DNA of 64,000 nucleotides from positions 28,793-92,792 of the forward strand of contig CAWESL010000014.1 in the NCBI GenBank assembly GCA_963811705.1, written 5' to 3'. The notes under the pieces were generated by a model. It was not told the origin of the DNA. It was given only the letters and a program-made list of their open reading frames with translations, and searched no databases. This stretch comes from DATJPR01 sp963811705. Lineage in GTDB: Bacteria > Bacteroidota > Ignavibacteria > UBA10030 > UBA6906. The stretch's first letter is position 1, and every line of letters starts with the position of its first letter. Positions 43,758 through 52,461 of the stretch are shown piece after piece. The translations under genes and the position numbers were made by a program.

Positions 43758-43844
43758 CGGAGAGGGTGGGATTCGAACCCACGATACCCTTACGAGTATA
43801 CCACCTTTCCAGGGTGGCCAGTTCAACCGCTCCTGCACCTCTCC
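43758..43844 (-). tRNA. tRNA-Ser (anticodon GGA)
   Basis: Acceptor GGAGAGG pairs with CCTCTCC, discriminator G. The anticodon loop is CTGGAAA within stem CCACC/GGTGG, the class II variable arm contains ATACTCGTAAGGGTAT, and the T-arm is GTGGG-TTCGAAT-CCCAC. No CCA is encoded. Confidence 0.94.
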
Positions 43845-43882
43845 AGACAGGCGGACTTCCAGTGCGGTTCAAAAGTGAAACA

Positions 43883-43911
43883 AATATACGGTGAACACGC
43901 GGAAAATGCAA
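43883..43911 (-). promoter_or_regulatory. Promoter of tRNA-Ser(GGA)
   Basis: The minus strand reads TTGCAT, a 17-base spacer and TATATT (followed by TG), about 38 bases before the tRNA 5' end. Confidence 0.6.
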
Positions 43912-43930
43912 TCATGTCCTCCGCCAGTGT

Positions 43931-43959
43931 TTGAAGGTGTAATGCGGTTGGTGTATATT
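43931..43959 (+). promoter_or_regulatory. Promoter of the surface-glycan operon
   Basis: TTGAAG at 43931-43936, a 17-base spacer and TATATT at 43954-43959. It is back to back with the tRNA-Ser promoter, 20 bases between the two -35 boxes. Confidence 0.6.
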
Positions 43960-44022
43960 GAACAGCAAACCTGCCTCTGAACCATTCTTGATCACCTCGT
44001 GGTGAGCACTTCATTGAAGACG

Positions 44023-45531
44023 ATGTTGAAGGATCGCATTCGATCGTTGCCATTTCTCGTCTTCCCCATCACCCTCTACATGATTTGTGCCGGGAGTCTC
44101 TTCCTTTCGTATCTCCCCCCCCAAACCGATGAAGAGCTGTACTCGGAGCCGGCGATGAACCTGGCGACTGAGGGAAAAATGGTCTCGCATATTGTGGTTG
44201 GGATGGCCGATGGGGTGTACTGGCAACCGCCGCTTTATACCTGGGTCCTGGCGGGTGTCGTGAAAACGTTCGGATTTACGCTCGTCGTCATTCGGGTATT
44301 TTCGATGCTCCTTGGTGTGCTGGCGTTGATCTTGACCTATCTTGTCGGGCAGCGCTTTGTCGGCGTAGGAGAAGCCCGGATCGCTGTCTGGCTCCTGTCG
44401 TTCGATCCGTACTTTGTGATCTATTCAAAACTCGGGCGGGTCGACATTTTTTGCCTCGTGTTGATCCTGTCCACACTGTATTTCGCCCTGAAGGCCTCGC
44501 AGAGAAATTCGCTGTGGCGATGGGTTGTCGCCGGGATCGCCTCTGCGTTATCAGTCCTAAGCCATCCTCTGGGCCTTGCTGCCCCAGCCACGGTGCTTGC
44601 CTGGCTCGCGTTCAGGAAAACTGAACCCGATCCCTTCCGATTTCGGAACATTGCGGCGTTTTGCGTGCCGCTCTTCTTTGGCCTGGGAGTCTGGGGCATG
44701 CATGTTTTCTCCAACGTCCCTGCATTCATTGAGCAGATGTCGTATCAATTTGGAAGGAAGAACTGGAGCACCGCTGAATCGTTGGAGACGATGTTCACCA
44801 GGTTCAGGTATCTTCCCCTCCTCGGGTTGGCGACCGTTGGCTCCGTCGCTGCGGCAATAGCACTCCTCCTCCGGCGGTGGCGTGAAGGCGTTCCTTCGAC
44901 TCTTCTGGCGATACTCGCCTGTGTGCTGACCTGCACCATCGCGATGACCTATGAGCATGCCTATCAGCTGTTGCTGCAACCCGTTGTGCTTCTGATCGTC
45001 GCGGGAACGCTTCAAAACGGTGCATGGAGAATCCACTGGCGCGCACAGAAGGTCGCTCGGGTTCTTACCGCTGCGCTGGCCCTCAATTTTGTCGTGTACC
45101 TCGGGGCCCTCTACGCCGGAATCGACCGAATGAACCGTGAACATGCCGCGGCGATTGAAGGTCTCTTTGCGCGGGTCTCCGTCACATTGCCGGTCGGCTG
45201 CAGGGTGCTTGCCCTTGGCTCTCCGAGTTTGTTCTGGCAGCTTCGTGCAGAACGAACGGATGTCGGATTCCTTACGGACGTCTTTCTTTCGGATGAGAAG
45301 GGGAGAGAAGCACTTCGGTCGGTCGAGAGAATCGTCATGACACGATCGTTCGATCCGTCCGAAGACGATGCGTGGCATGCCAATGCGTTCAAGCGGCTGG
45401 AGGATTTGGCCGGGGCGGGTGGGCGGCGCATCGTCAAGATTGCAAGCGTTGGCAGACGAGAACGGTTCGCCTACAGCGCAGTCGTTTACAGCGTCATGGA
45501 GGACAGTAGTGCGTATCGTCCACGTCCATAG
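44023..45531 (+). CDS. GT39-like (ArnT/PMT type) membrane glycosyltransferase
   Basis: This is a protein of about 502 residues with many transmembrane helices and the GT-C layout. The first loop carries the acidic pair D36-E37 in QTDEELYSEP, followed by YWQPPLYTWV, as in GT39/ArnT enzymes that use polyprenyl-phosphate sugars. A soluble C-terminal part follows the last helix (about residue 355). It probably adds a sugar to a lipid-linked glycan or protein on the outer face of the inner membrane. The start is uncertain: GTG at 43999 or 44002 and ATG at 44023 share the frame and none has a strong ribosome site. It is first in the glycan operon, downstream of a good promoter. Confidence 0.8.
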   Translation: MLKDRIRSLPFLVFPITLYMICAGSLFLSYLPPQTDEELYSEPAMNLATEGKMVSHIVVGMADGVYWQPPLYTWVLAGVVKTFGFTLVVIRVFSMLLGVLALILTYLVGQRFVGVGEARIAVWLLSFDPYFVIYSKLGRVDIFCLVLILSTLYFALKASQRNSLWRWVVAGIASALSVLSHPLGLAAPATVLAWLAFRKTEPDPFRFRNIAAFCVPLFFGLGVWGMHVFSNVPAFIEQMSYQFGRKNWSTAESLETMFTRFRYLPLLGLATVGSVAAAIALLLRRWREGVPSTLLAILACVLTCTIAMTYEHAYQLLLQPVVLLIVAGTLQNGAWRIHWRAQKVARVLTAALALNFVVYLGALYAGIDRMNREHAAAIEGLFARVSVTLPVGCRVLALGSPSLFWQLRAERTDVGFLTDVFLSDEKGREALRSVERIVMTRSFDPSEDDAWHANAFKRLEDLAGAGGRRIVKIASVGRRERFAYSAVVYSVMEDSSAYRPRP

Positions 45532-46636
45532 CGACTGCACCCGTTCGAGAGGGATTCCGCGCGCAGCGGTGGCAGTCGCGGAAGGGTGCGCCCGACGCGG
45601 CCACGAGGTTCACTACCTGCATGCGTACCGGAGCGACATCACTTCCACGGAGATTTCCCTCCACAGACTCCGGGTGTTCACCCGACCGCACTTCATCGAG
45701 TTCCTGCATTTTGCGAACGCAAGCAGCAAGGCCTGCGTTCGATTGTCCCCCGATATTATTCATACACACGGCGAGGTCCCGTTCGGCGACGTCGTGACTG
45801 CGCAGAGTTGTCATGCGCGTGCGTTGGCCGTGCGATCGGCTCTGGAACCCGATCGATCGATGCGAAACCGCGGCATCGTGGACGCCCTCCGACTCCGGAA
45901 CGAACGGAAGTTGTTTCGCGATGGCCCCTGCAAGCAGATCATCGCGGTCTCGCCGGGAGTGCAGCGCGAAATCCGGGAGGAGTACGGAGTCCCGGCTGAA
46001 AGGATCAGCGTGATACCGAATGGAGTGGATTTGGACGCGTTCGATCCCCGAAGCAAAGTCAACGATCGCCTTGAGGTGAGGAATAAACTTGAAATCCCTT
46101 CCGATGCGTTCGTCCTCCTCCTGGTCGCGAATGAGTTCCGGCGGAAAGGAGTGCACATCATTGTCGATGCACTCGGCCGACTGCGCCGGCGGAACCTCTG
46201 GCTGATCGTCTCGGGGGAGGATGATCCGACGTTATTCCGGAACCAGGCCGGGCGTCTCGGGTTGGGGTCCCGCGTTCGTTTCCTGCCAAGTCAACGCGCG
46301 GTCGAGCGACTCTACTTTGCCGCCGACCTCTTCGTCATGCCCTCGTATTATGAAGCGTTCTCTCTGGCAACCGTGGAAGCCGCTGCGGCGGGTCTTCCGC
46401 TTCTGGTCACCCGAGTCAATGGAACCGAGGAACTTGTCGTCGACGGGGTCAACGGCGCATTTGTTCAACGCGATGCCGATGATGTTGCAGCAAAGATCGG
46501 AGATCTCCTGGACGATTCGGAACGTCTTTCGGCAATGGGCGAGAACTCCCGGAAACGTGCGGAAGCGTATGCCTGGCCCCTGATCGTCGACCGGGTCCTC
46601 TCTGTCTACCGTCGCCTGACGGGGAAGGGGACATGA
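45509..46636 (+). CDS. GT4 family glycosyltransferase
   Basis: This is a 375-residue GT-B retaining transferase starting at GTG 45509, which has GGAGGA five bases upstream and lies inside the end of the GT39 gene (23-base overlap). The N-terminal acceptor half opens MRIVHVHSDC; the donor half contains IPNGVDLDAFDP, LLLVANEFRRKGVH and the E-x7-E motif in YYEAFSLATVEAAAAG. RVNGTEELVVDGVNG completes the signature. GT4 enzymes transfer sugars from nucleotide donors on the cytoplasmic side, consistent with assembly of a lipid-linked repeat unit. The stop overlaps the flippase start (ATGA). Sugar specificity is unknown. Confidence 0.9.
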   Translation: MRIVHVHSDCTRSRGIPRAAVAVAEGCARRGHEVHYLHAYRSDITSTEISLHRLRVFTRPHFIEFLHFANASSKACVRLSPDIIHTHGEVPFGDVVTAQSCHARALAVRSALEPDRSMRNRGIVDALRLRNERKLFRDGPCKQIIAVSPGVQREIREEYGVPAERISVIPNGVDLDAFDPRSKVNDRLEVRNKLEIPSDAFVLLLVANEFRRKGVHIIVDALGRLRRRNLWLIVSGEDDPTLFRNQAGRLGLGSRVRFLPSQRAVERLYFAADLFVMPSYYEAFSLATVEAAAAGLPLLVTRVNGTEELVVDGVNGAFVQRDADDVAAKIGDLLDDSERLSAMGENSRKRAEAYAWPLIVDRVLSVYRRLTGKGT

Positions 46637-48138
46637 AATCTCCGCGCGAGGTTGCGACTTCCCTGGTCTGGAATTACGCCGGAAGGATTCTCGACTCTGC
46701 GGGAATGTATGTGGTCGGCATCGTCATCGCCCGCTCCCTGGACGTCCGCGAATACGGTCTGTACGCGCTGTTCTTGAGCGGGATGCAGATGGTTCTTGCC
46801 CTGAGTTCCGTGGGGATGGAAGTATCGCTCAATCGTTTCCTTCCGGGATTGGTTGTGGAAAACCGTTCTCCTGCGATCCGGTATCTTGTCAGAAATGCCG
46901 CAGTGGGACGAGTCCTTCTCGCCTGCATCGCCGCGGGTGTTGTCGCGGCAGTGCTGAATGTCGCCGGGCATCAGGGGAGTGCCGCCCTCGCCCTCATCGC
47001 GTTCTCCCTGTTTGCCGTCATGCGATCCGTCATCCCTCTCCTGGCCATGAGCATGGTCGCGCAGCTCCGGACGCGGACCCCGGCGACGATCTCGATTTTC
47101 GTGCGGATCACCGATATTGTCGTGATCGGGTCCCTGGCCGCGGCCGGAGGGACTTTCGCTCAGTATGTCATCGTTCTCGCATGCACGTCGGCTCTGCACG
47201 TGGTCGCCCTGCTGTTGTTCCTCCGACCATCGATAGCGGGACCCGTGGAAGCGATTCCCATCCGGCCGATTCTCACCTTCGGGGCAATCTTCTGGATCAA
47301 CGTCATCGTGGATTTTGTTCTCGGCCGGTATGGCGATGTCGTCCTGTTGGGGATCCTCGGTCCGGACAAGAACCAGACCGGGCTTTATGAGGTCGGTGCG
47401 GGATTGGTGCAGGCAGCCGGAATCGTCCTGACCACGGGGATGGGCGGCATCAACCTCGCCCTTTTTTCCGAGATTGCCCGCCAACCGGGAGGCGACGGCA
47501 GTCGGATGAAAGAATTCTATCGGGCGGTCGTCCGGATCTCCTCGGCCCTTACCCTCCCGCTCATGGTTTTCCTGCTCGCGGACGGTGAGACGGTGATCCG
47601 TGGTTTGTACACCGATCGATTCATGGGCGCATTGTTTGTTGTGCGCGCGTTCGCCGGGGTGAGAATTCTGGGACGGCTTTTTGGGGGAGGGGAGAATACC
47701 GAAGCACTTCTTGCCCTGGGCAAGGTCGGCCTCGTGAGCACGATCGGTGCCGTCGCTGCAGGAGTGAATCTCATCGGCGACATCCTTCTCATTCCAGTCT
47801 ATGGAGCCGAAGGAGCCGTGTTCGCCACCTCCACCGCCTATGTGTTGGTGACGTGTTGCACATACTTTTTTGTCCGGCGGCATGTGGGCGCACGGTTGCA
47901 GCCCGCTCCGTATCTGCGCCTCCTGGCCGGGTCGGCCGTCGGAGCACTGGCCTTGCTTGCCGTGCCCGCACTGGAGAGCCACGTTGCCCTGGCCACGCAC
48001 ATGGTCCTGTTCGTCGGTGTCACACTGGGGTCTTGGGCACTGCTCAAGCCGTTCCGACCTTCCGATATCGAAATCATCGGGCAGGTGAACCGTTCCCTGG
48101 GTTCTCTGCTGCGGTCATTGAGTCCACGAGTGTCCTGA
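46633..48138 (+). CDS. Wzx-like polysaccharide flippase
   Basis: This 501-residue inner-membrane protein has about 12-14 hydrophobic segments and the MOP/Wzx start pattern (VATSLVWNYAGRILDSAGMY; ARSLDVREYGLYAL). It would flip undecaprenyl-linked glycan units to the periplasm. ATGA overlap with the preceding GT4 and a one-base overlap (TGATG) with the next GT4 show tight coupling. No Wzy-type polymerase is recognisable in the operon. The product may therefore be a single-unit glycan, for example on a lipid A core or protein, or the polymerase may be encoded elsewhere. Confidence 0.87.
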   Translation: MKSPREVATSLVWNYAGRILDSAGMYVVGIVIARSLDVREYGLYALFLSGMQMVLALSSVGMEVSLNRFLPGLVVENRSPAIRYLVRNAAVGRVLLACIAAGVVAAVLNVAGHQGSAALALIAFSLFAVMRSVIPLLAMSMVAQLRTRTPATISIFVRITDIVVIGSLAAAGGTFAQYVIVLACTSALHVVALLLFLRPSIAGPVEAIPIRPILTFGAIFWINVIVDFVLGRYGDVVLLGILGPDKNQTGLYEVGAGLVQAAGIVLTTGMGGINLALFSEIARQPGGDGSRMKEFYRAVVRISSALTLPLMVFLLADGETVIRGLYTDRFMGALFVVRAFAGVRILGRLFGGGENTEALLALGKVGLVSTIGAVAAGVNLIGDILLIPVYGAEGAVFATSTAYVLVTCCTYFFVRRHVGARLQPAPYLRLLAGSAVGALALLAVPALESHVALATHMVLFVGVTLGSWALLKPFRPSDIEIIGQVNRSLGSLLRSLSPRVS

Positions 48139-49274
48139 TGCCACGCCTCCTTATCATCGATCATAACGCGGTCTCTAAATCGGGGCGCACTCTGTATGCC
48201 GCCATTCATCAGTCAGGAATTGCGGACGTTGTCATCGTCGCTCCGCGAATTTGGCGTGAGATGGGGATGGTCCAGAAGTTCGAACGATCGGAGGGCGGAC
48301 CCCCGGTTCATCCTCTCGAGGTCCACTTCGGTGGGAAACACCAGAGGGTCATGTACCGCGGTCTCATCCCGGTCCTCAAGGCAACCGCCCCCGACATCGT
48401 TCTCTGCAACGCAGAGCCGGAAAATTTCCTTGCGTACCAGATCGTTCACGCTCGCAAGGAGCTCGGGGCGGCTTTCAAAATCGCATTGATCTCCTGGCGC
48501 AATATCGATTATCGGAATGTGGGGTATCCATACAAGTTGTCCCTGCTTCACAGGATGATTGAGGAGCGCGTCCTGCCATGTATCGATGCGATCATCACTC
48601 ATACGTCGGACGCGAGAGCCATCTACGAGAAATATGGCTATCATCATGTTACCCCGATTCCTCCCGCAGTGGATAGTGGAGCTTTCAGTCCTGGACTTGA
48701 ATCCGTCGAATGGAGCCGATCAACGAGTACCATCGGGTTTGCCGGAAGGTTCACCGCACTCAAAGGGGGAGATCTCCTGTTGCAGGCCCTGCCATCGCTC
48801 CCGCAAAATTGTGAACTCCTCATGATCGGGAGCGGCGAATGCGAACAAGAGTGGAGGGCGCTCGCACGGTCGAACGGCGTCTCAGAAAGGGTGCACTGGA
48901 AGGGAAACGTTCCCCACGACCTCATGCCCGCCGTATTGCGGTCTCTTGATATTCTTGTTTTGCCTTCGAGGACGGGGAAATTGTGGAAGGAGCAGTTCGG
49001 CCGGATCCTCATTGAGGCAATGGCATGCGGCGTTGCCGTTGTTGGCTCGTCATCCGGAGAGATCCCCCGCGTGATCGGAATCGACGAATCGGTGTTTCCC
49101 GAAGGCGACGTGGAAGCGCTTGGCACAACTCTCCGCACACTCATTGAAGACCGGCGCCTCAGGGATGGCCTCGCGCAGGAAGGCCTCGACCGGATCGCGT
49201 CAACATTCAGCGTCGATGCAGTCATCCCACTGTATAGGAATCTCGTGACGCGTCTTGCGGGGACCCGGTCATGA
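48138..49274 (+). CDS. GT4 family glycosyltransferase
   Basis: This 378-residue GT-B enzyme starts at the ATG that overlaps the flippase stop; the longer frame upstream only reads through the flippase gene. Donor-site features are GFAGRFTALKGGDLL, LMIGSGECEQEW, and the E-x7-E motif EQFGRILIE in a segment LPSRTGKLWKEQFGR. The N-terminal half is short of the usual sugar-binding Gly loop (MPRLLIIDHNAVSKSGRTLY). It probably adds one residue of the same lipid-linked glycan. It overlaps the next transferase by four bases (ATGA). Confidence 0.9.
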   Translation: MPRLLIIDHNAVSKSGRTLYAAIHQSGIADVVIVAPRIWREMGMVQKFERSEGGPPVHPLEVHFGGKHQRVMYRGLIPVLKATAPDIVLCNAEPENFLAYQIVHARKELGAAFKIALISWRNIDYRNVGYPYKLSLLHRMIEERVLPCIDAIITHTSDARAIYEKYGYHHVTPIPPAVDSGAFSPGLESVEWSRSTSTIGFAGRFTALKGGDLLLQALPSLPQNCELLMIGSGECEQEWRALARSNGVSERVHWKGNVPHDLMPAVLRSLDILVLPSRTGKLWKEQFGRILIEAMACGVAVVGSSSGEIPRVIGIDESVFPEGDVEALGTTLRTLIEDRRLRDGLAQEGLDRIASTFSVDAVIPLYRNLVTRLAGTRS

Positions 49275-50392
49275 AAATCGTGTTTGATGCCAGCTATTGT
49301 CATCGTGAGGCCACCGGGATCGGTCGCGGCCGGATCAATTTGTTGAAGGCGCTCCTTTCGCTCGATCGGGAAAATGAATATGTGATCCACGGGTGGTCCC
49401 GCTCGCTGGACATGACGGGCCTCTCCTCGTTGCGCGGGGTCCGTGCTCACACGGATTTGCATCGAATCCCGGGTCCCGTGAAGCGATTCTATTGGAACCG
49501 CCTCCGCCACCCGGCGCTCGAGCGGATCATCGGTCCGTTTGATATTTTCGATTCCTCCGATCCTTTTTCTCCTCCGACCCGGCATCGGCGCGTTCTTACA
49601 CTTCACGACCTCATCTCCTTTGATCATCCAGAGTGGTTCGAGTCCAGAGTCGTCAGCCGGCACGGCGCACTTCTCCGTTCTCTCGCGGTTTCCGACGCCA
49701 TTGTCGTTCCTTCGCGAGCGACGTATGATCGGCTCGCGCGCTTTGATAAACGGCTGGGGGAGAAGGCCACCATCATCCCTTCAACAGCCGATCCCTCGTG
49801 TGTACCGGCTGATGCTTCAACGTCGGACGAAGAAGTAATTCGCCGGTATGGCATTCGCACACCCTTCATCCTTTTTGTGGGAACCATTGAGCCCCGCAAA
49901 AACGTGAACAACCTTCTTGCCGCGTTCAGCGAATATTCCCAATCGCACTCCGGAGTGACACTCGCTATCGCAGGGAAGCCGGGATGGAAAACCACGTCGC
50001 TGGCAAGAGAGATCAAGGAAACATCCCGAAATGCATCCGTTCGCGTCCTCGGCTTCGTTCCCCAATCGGACATCACGTCATTCTACAGGGAGGCGGAGGT
50101 GTTCGCGTATCCTTCCCTCGAGGAAGGCTTCGGGCTGCCCGTTCTGGAAGCGCTCAGTTGCGGCGCAGTGGTCGTAACCTCGGACGTTCCTGCACTCTCC
50201 GAACTCTGCGCCGGATCCGCAATTCTCGTCGACCCGCATCGTCCCGACGCGATAGCGGAAGGATTGTCCAGAGGGACGGATGACAGTGCGCTCCGGGCTT
50301 CTTTGCGAAGACAAGCCCTCGACGTGGCCGCACGATACGATGCACGCTATTCAGCGCGGAAATTGCTCGATCTCTATGCCACTCTTCTCTGA
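49271..50392 (+). CDS. GT4 family glycosyltransferase
   Basis: This 373-residue GT-B enzyme has MKIVFDASYCHREATGIGR at the start, a typical opening of the GT4 group that includes mannosyltransferases, and a donor half with ILFVGTIEPRKNVNNLL, VRVLGFVPQSDITSFYREAE and the E-x7-E motif EGFGLPVLE. It is cytoplasmic or membrane-associated. It is the fourth transferase-type gene in the row and the end of the first tightly coupled block: a gap of about 165 bases with its own promoter-like sequence follows. Donor and acceptor sugars are unknown. Confidence 0.91.
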   Translation: MKIVFDASYCHREATGIGRGRINLLKALLSLDRENEYVIHGWSRSLDMTGLSSLRGVRAHTDLHRIPGPVKRFYWNRLRHPALERIIGPFDIFDSSDPFSPPTRHRRVLTLHDLISFDHPEWFESRVVSRHGALLRSLAVSDAIVVPSRATYDRLARFDKRLGEKATIIPSTADPSCVPADASTSDEEVIRRYGIRTPFILFVGTIEPRKNVNNLLAAFSEYSQSHSGVTLAIAGKPGWKTTSLAREIKETSRNASVRVLGFVPQSDITSFYREAEVFAYPSLEEGFGLPVLEALSCGAVVVTSDVPALSELCAGSAILVDPHRPDAIAEGLSRGTDDSALRASLRRQALDVAARYDARYSARKLLDLYATLL

Positions 50393-50437
50393 TCCTTCGT
50401 ATCAGCCCCGCCGGGTGTGTATTTCTTAAAGCGATTC

Positions 50438-50466
50438 TTGAAACTCTGTCTGACTATCGCTATATA
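50438..50466 (+). promoter_or_regulatory. Promoter-like sequence inside the glycan operon
   Basis: TTGAAA at 50438-50443, a 17-base spacer and TATATA at 50461-50466 (overlapping TATATT) lie in an AT-rich patch between the GT4 and GT9 genes. Confidence 0.5.
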
Positions 50467-50558
50467 TTGAGAAATTTAGCCTTTTTACCGGCGGCGGCCT
50501 GCAGGACCGACACACGTGTCCGCGGGGAACTCATTGAGGTGGTGAATGGATCGGTGCA

Positions 50559-51710
50559 ATGTTCTTGCGCGTTGCTGAGTGGTCGTTCAGTGTTCGGCGC
50601 AGGAAACCCGCACCGCCGACGCCAGGAGGCAACGGGCGGGATTCCGTTCTTCTGGTGGAACTCACACGGCTGGGAGACGTTCTTACCGCCCTCCCGGCGG
50701 TAAACGCCATCCGGCGGGCCTATCCGCAGGCGGACGTGCATTGGATTGTCCGGGAAACGTATGTCGGATTTCTCCGCCTCGTGAATCCCGGCATCACGAT
50801 TCACGGGATTTCGGAATCTTCTTCTCTCCTGGCGATCATCCAGGCGTTGCGCATTTCCCGCCAAACCCCGTGGAGCCTCACCTGCAGTCTCGGCCCTGGA
50901 AGGTTGAATGGCATTGTCGCCTTGCTGAGCGGCGCAAATGCCGTGGCCGGCTTTTTGGAATGTTCGGGCTCGAAGACGCCGTTCCTTCGCGCCAACGCGG
51001 TCAGCGCACTAGGACTTGGGAGTCCCAGGCACGTCATGTATGCAAAAGAACCTCTCGCCGGACGCTCGCTCAAGGTGTGCGAAGTTCTCGGCATTCCGAT
51101 GACGCCCGGAGTGGAGTCTTTTGCGTCACAGAATATGCGATCGCTGGTTCTTCCCCAGCGCGAGAGTGATGCGGAGCGAAACGCAGTGATTGTCCTCCAT
51201 CCTTTCGCGGGGTGGAAGTTCCGGATGTGGGGAGCGGAACGATGGGTCGCTGTCGCACGGAGGCTGACAGAGAACTCCAGACGGACTGTTGTCGTTCTCG
51301 GCCAGGCGCGGGAAGCCGCCGGGCTCGAAGCGTACAGGGAGATGGCCTCAGCCGTCGCGGGGGTGACGATCGTCGAAGTCCGCGACCTGATGGAAGCGGC
51401 AAGAGTCATCGCAGGTGCCGATCTCTTCATCGGCTGCGATTCCGGACCGCTGCATCTCGCCACGTTTCTCGGCGTGCAGTCGATCGGTCTCTACGGTCCG
51501 GCGGAACCGTCGTTGACCCGACCAACAGGGAGCCCGGCTGTTCTTTTCCACGGTCTGTATCATCGTGTCGACTGTTCGCCGTGTCAGCAACGTCACTGCA
51601 TCCGTCCTCATGACTCCTGCATGACGCTCATAGGCGTTGATGAAGTCGTGAACGTCGCGCAATCCATCCTTGGATCCATTCACGAGACCATGGCCTCCTC
51701 CCATGACTGA
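50559..51710 (+). CDS. GT9 family (heptosyltransferase-like) glycosyltransferase
   Basis: This 383-residue enzyme of the ADP-heptose:LPS heptosyltransferase family carries VELTRLGDVLTALPAVNAI, VIVLHPFAGWKFRMW and the donor-site GCDSGPLHLATFLGVQSIGLY. A C-terminal CSPCQQRHC cysteine cluster is common in GT9 proteins of this group. The first 28 residues, rich in Arg and Pro, may be extra; the start ATG 50559 has only a weak site. GT9 enzymes build LPS inner core, so the operon product may attach to or extend lipid A core. It overlaps the next gene by eight bases. Confidence 0.88.
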   Translation: MFLRVAEWSFSVRRRKPAPPTPGGNGRDSVLLVELTRLGDVLTALPAVNAIRRAYPQADVHWIVRETYVGFLRLVNPGITIHGISESSSLLAIIQALRISRQTPWSLTCSLGPGRLNGIVALLSGANAVAGFLECSGSKTPFLRANAVSALGLGSPRHVMYAKEPLAGRSLKVCEVLGIPMTPGVESFASQNMRSLVLPQRESDAERNAVIVLHPFAGWKFRMWGAERWVAVARRLTENSRRTVVVLGQAREAAGLEAYREMASAVAGVTIVEVRDLMEAARVIAGADLFIGCDSGPLHLATFLGVQSIGLYGPAEPSLTRPTGSPAVLFHGLYHRVDCSPCQQRHCIRPHDSCMTLIGVDEVVNVAQSILGSIHETMASSHD

Positions 51711-52461
51711 GTGCGTGGACGTTCTCGGGATTCGCGTCGATGTGATCGACGACAAAGGACTCAACGAAAAGATCGCCCGGGTGATCGACGAAGGAGGACA
51801 CACCTACTTCGCGAACGTCAATATTCACGCCGTCAACATCGCCCAGAAGGATTCGGTGTTCCGGGAATTTCTCAACGCCGCCCCGCTGGTGTACTGTGAC
51901 GGAGAAGGAGTCCGCCTCGGTGCGAAGATCCTCGGGGTCGCGCTTCCTCCGCGCATTGTCCTGACCTATTGGATCTGGGATCTTTGCGCGATGTGTGAAC
52001 AGCGGGGGTACTCCATTTATCTCCTGGGAGGAAGAAACGAAGCCGTGCAGAAGGCCTCGGAGAATCTGCGACGGACATTTCCCGGATTGAGGATCGCCGG
52101 AACGCAACACGGGTACTTCACGAAGACGGGCGGGGAGAGCGATCGCGTTGTTGAAGAGGTCGCCAGGGCTCGCCCCAATATTTTGTTCGTCTGTTTCGGC
52201 ATGCCGCTCCAGGAACACTGGGTTCGGGTGAACCTTTCCCGTCTGAATGCCAACATGGTCCTTTTCGGCGGATCCACCATCGACTATGCCGCAAATCTCA
52301 AACGGGTCGCCCCCGTCTGGATGCGGTCGATCGGAATGGAGTGGCTGTTCCGCCTCCTGCAGGAGCCGCGCCGCCTCTGGAAACGCTACCTTGTCGGAAA
52401 TCCCCTCTTCATCGGAAAAGTGATCGCGCAACGTCTCCTCCGTTCGGGGTCGGCCGTATGA
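51703..52461 (+). CDS. WecG/TagA/CpsF family glycosyltransferase (GT26)
   Basis: This is a 252-residue enzyme. The family motifs are YFANVNIHAVNIAQKD, VYCDGEGVRLGAKILG, the glycine loop in IYLLGGRNEAVQKASENL, and FVCFGMPLQEHWV. GT26 enzymes transfer ManNAcA or ManNAc-type residues to polyprenyl-linked GlcNAc in enterobacterial common antigen, teichoic acid linkage units and capsules. The frame from 51670 has only a TTG; ATG 51703 overlaps the GT9 stop and is the better start. Its own stop overlaps the C25 peptidase start (ATGA), so the peptidase is co-translated with glycan assembly genes. Confidence 0.92.
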   Translation: MTECVDVLGIRVDVIDDKGLNEKIARVIDEGGHTYFANVNIHAVNIAQKDSVFREFLNAAPLVYCDGEGVRLGAKILGVALPPRIVLTYWIWDLCAMCEQRGYSIYLLGGRNEAVQKASENLRRTFPGLRIAGTQHGYFTKTGGESDRVVEEVARARPNILFVCFGMPLQEHWVRVNLSRLNANMVLFGGSTIDYAANLKRVAPVWMRSIGMEWLFRLLQEPRRLWKRYLVGNPLFIGKVIAQRLLRSGSAV

